Source of the DNA: Planctomycetes bacterium UBA1135
GTDB taxonomy: Bacteria; Planctomycetota; UBA1135
Direction: 5' to 3'
DNA: 11,531 nucleotides
Assembly (NCBI GenBank): GCA_002311925.1
Contig: DCAK01000015.1
Span: 1 to 11,531 of the forward strand
The notes under the pieces were generated by a model that searched no databases, was not told the DNA's origin, and saw nothing but the letters and a program-made list of their open reading frames with translations. A program made the translations under genes and the position numbers. Below are positions 11,254 to 11,531 of this stretch, one piece after another. Numbering within the stretch: position 1 is the first letter of the stretch; the number at the start of each line of letters is the position of its first letter.

Positions 11254-11531
11254 GATTCCTCTCCTTCGGCGCTTGCCTTGCCGACCAACCTTCCAAAGAC
11301 ATCCTCCAAGCTCAATTCGACTTGCGTCAGTGACCGCAAGGGGATTTCCTCCTCCGCCAACCAGGCCAGGAGACCCGCTCGGGCATCCTGGTCCGGGGTG
11401 GAAACGCGAAGGCCTTCGGAATTTGATTCAACCAGGGAGCAACCATGGGGAGGTGAATCCATGAAACGACGGATGAGAAGAGTCGCATCTCCCTGGGGCA
11501 GGATTTCAATCACTGGGTCGCCGGCAATTTC
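11250..11531 (-). CDS. ABC transporter ATP-binding protein, C-terminal fragment (5' end outside the window)
   Basis: The last 93 codons of an ABC ATPase. The frame is open to the window edge (it begins EIAGDPVIEILPQG), so the annotated Met-like start at 11513 is only an internal GTG. The Walker A, signature and Walker B motifs lie outside the window. What remains is the accessory C-terminal domain typical of ABC-2 exporter ATPases: a short beta-rich part (ESNSEGLRVSTPD), a helix (ARAGLLAWLAEEE), and the end IPLRSLTQVELSLEDVFGRLVGK, where SLEDVF is a common closing motif in this group. It overlaps the permease start by 4 nt and is the most upstream visible gene of the module. A GldA-like role is inferred from the neighbours. 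Confidence 0.83.
   Translation of the reverse strand, partial: EIAGDPVIEILPQGDATLLIRRFMDSPPHGCSLVESNSEGLRVSTPDQDARAGLLAWLAEEEIPLRSLTQVELSLEDVFGRLVGKASAEGEES
11261..11266 (-). promoter_or_regulatory. Ribosome binding site of the ABC-2 permease gene
   Basis: Reads AAGGAG on the minus strand, 7 nt before the ATG at 11253 and inside the end of the ATPase gene. Confidence 0.75.

Noticed and set aside
1..11531. Hidden mobile element, CRISPR array, tRNA or defence island
   Set aside because: No transposase or integrase, no regularly spaced repeats, no cloverleaf pattern and no terminal repeats were seen. Coding density leaves no room for one.

Overview
The window is a dense bacterial chromosomal segment (GC-rich by eye) with no mobile element, CRISPR, tRNA or rRNA that I can see. 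It most resembles the Planctomycetota/Verrucomicrobiota (PVC) group. The reasons are a Minf_1886-type protein at the left edge, a family I know mainly from those phyla; a large membrane-anchored Ser/Thr kinase; a PurN with a GGG-type N-terminal loop; and a GldF/GldG/DUF4340 transporter set. Confidence in the phylum is moderate.

Layout. 1-1888 (minus): tmk, then holB overlapping it by ATGA, then after 83 bp the start of the Minf_1886-family gene, which runs off the left edge. 1948-3027 (plus): a probable lipoprotein with a helical-repeat region and a C-terminal N-acetylmuramoyl-L-alanine amidase domain. 3024-3833 (minus): uppP (undecaprenyl-diphosphatase), converging on the amidase gene with both stop codons inside one CTAG. 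3884-7758 (plus): a PLP-homeostasis protein (YggS/PLPBP), an 857-residue transmembrane Ser/Thr kinase, and PurN with a probable TTG start overlapping the kinase stop. 7755-11531 (minus): read 5' to 3', the 3' end of an ABC ATPase gene, an ABC-2 permease, a GldG-like protein and a DUF4340 protein, each joined to the next by an ATGA overlap.

How the genes relate. tmk/holB serve DNA precursor synthesis and replication. The amidase and UppP both act on the cell wall and its lipid carrier, which suggests a peptidoglycan-containing envelope. The YggS-kinase-purN set mixes cofactor homeostasis, signalling and purine synthesis, and nothing in the sequence shows a direct functional link. The four-gene ABC module is probably one membrane complex of unknown substrate.

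Packing is tight. Only three gaps exceed 10 bp (286-368, 1889-1947, 3834-3883), and every overlapping junction is exactly 4 nt. Most of the window is housekeeping. The least explained parts are the two non-kinase regions of the Ser/Thr kinase, the GldG/DUF4340 module, a G9 tract in the DUF4340 gene, and altered conserved positions in YggS, PurN and Tmk. I found no convincing new defence or mobile system.
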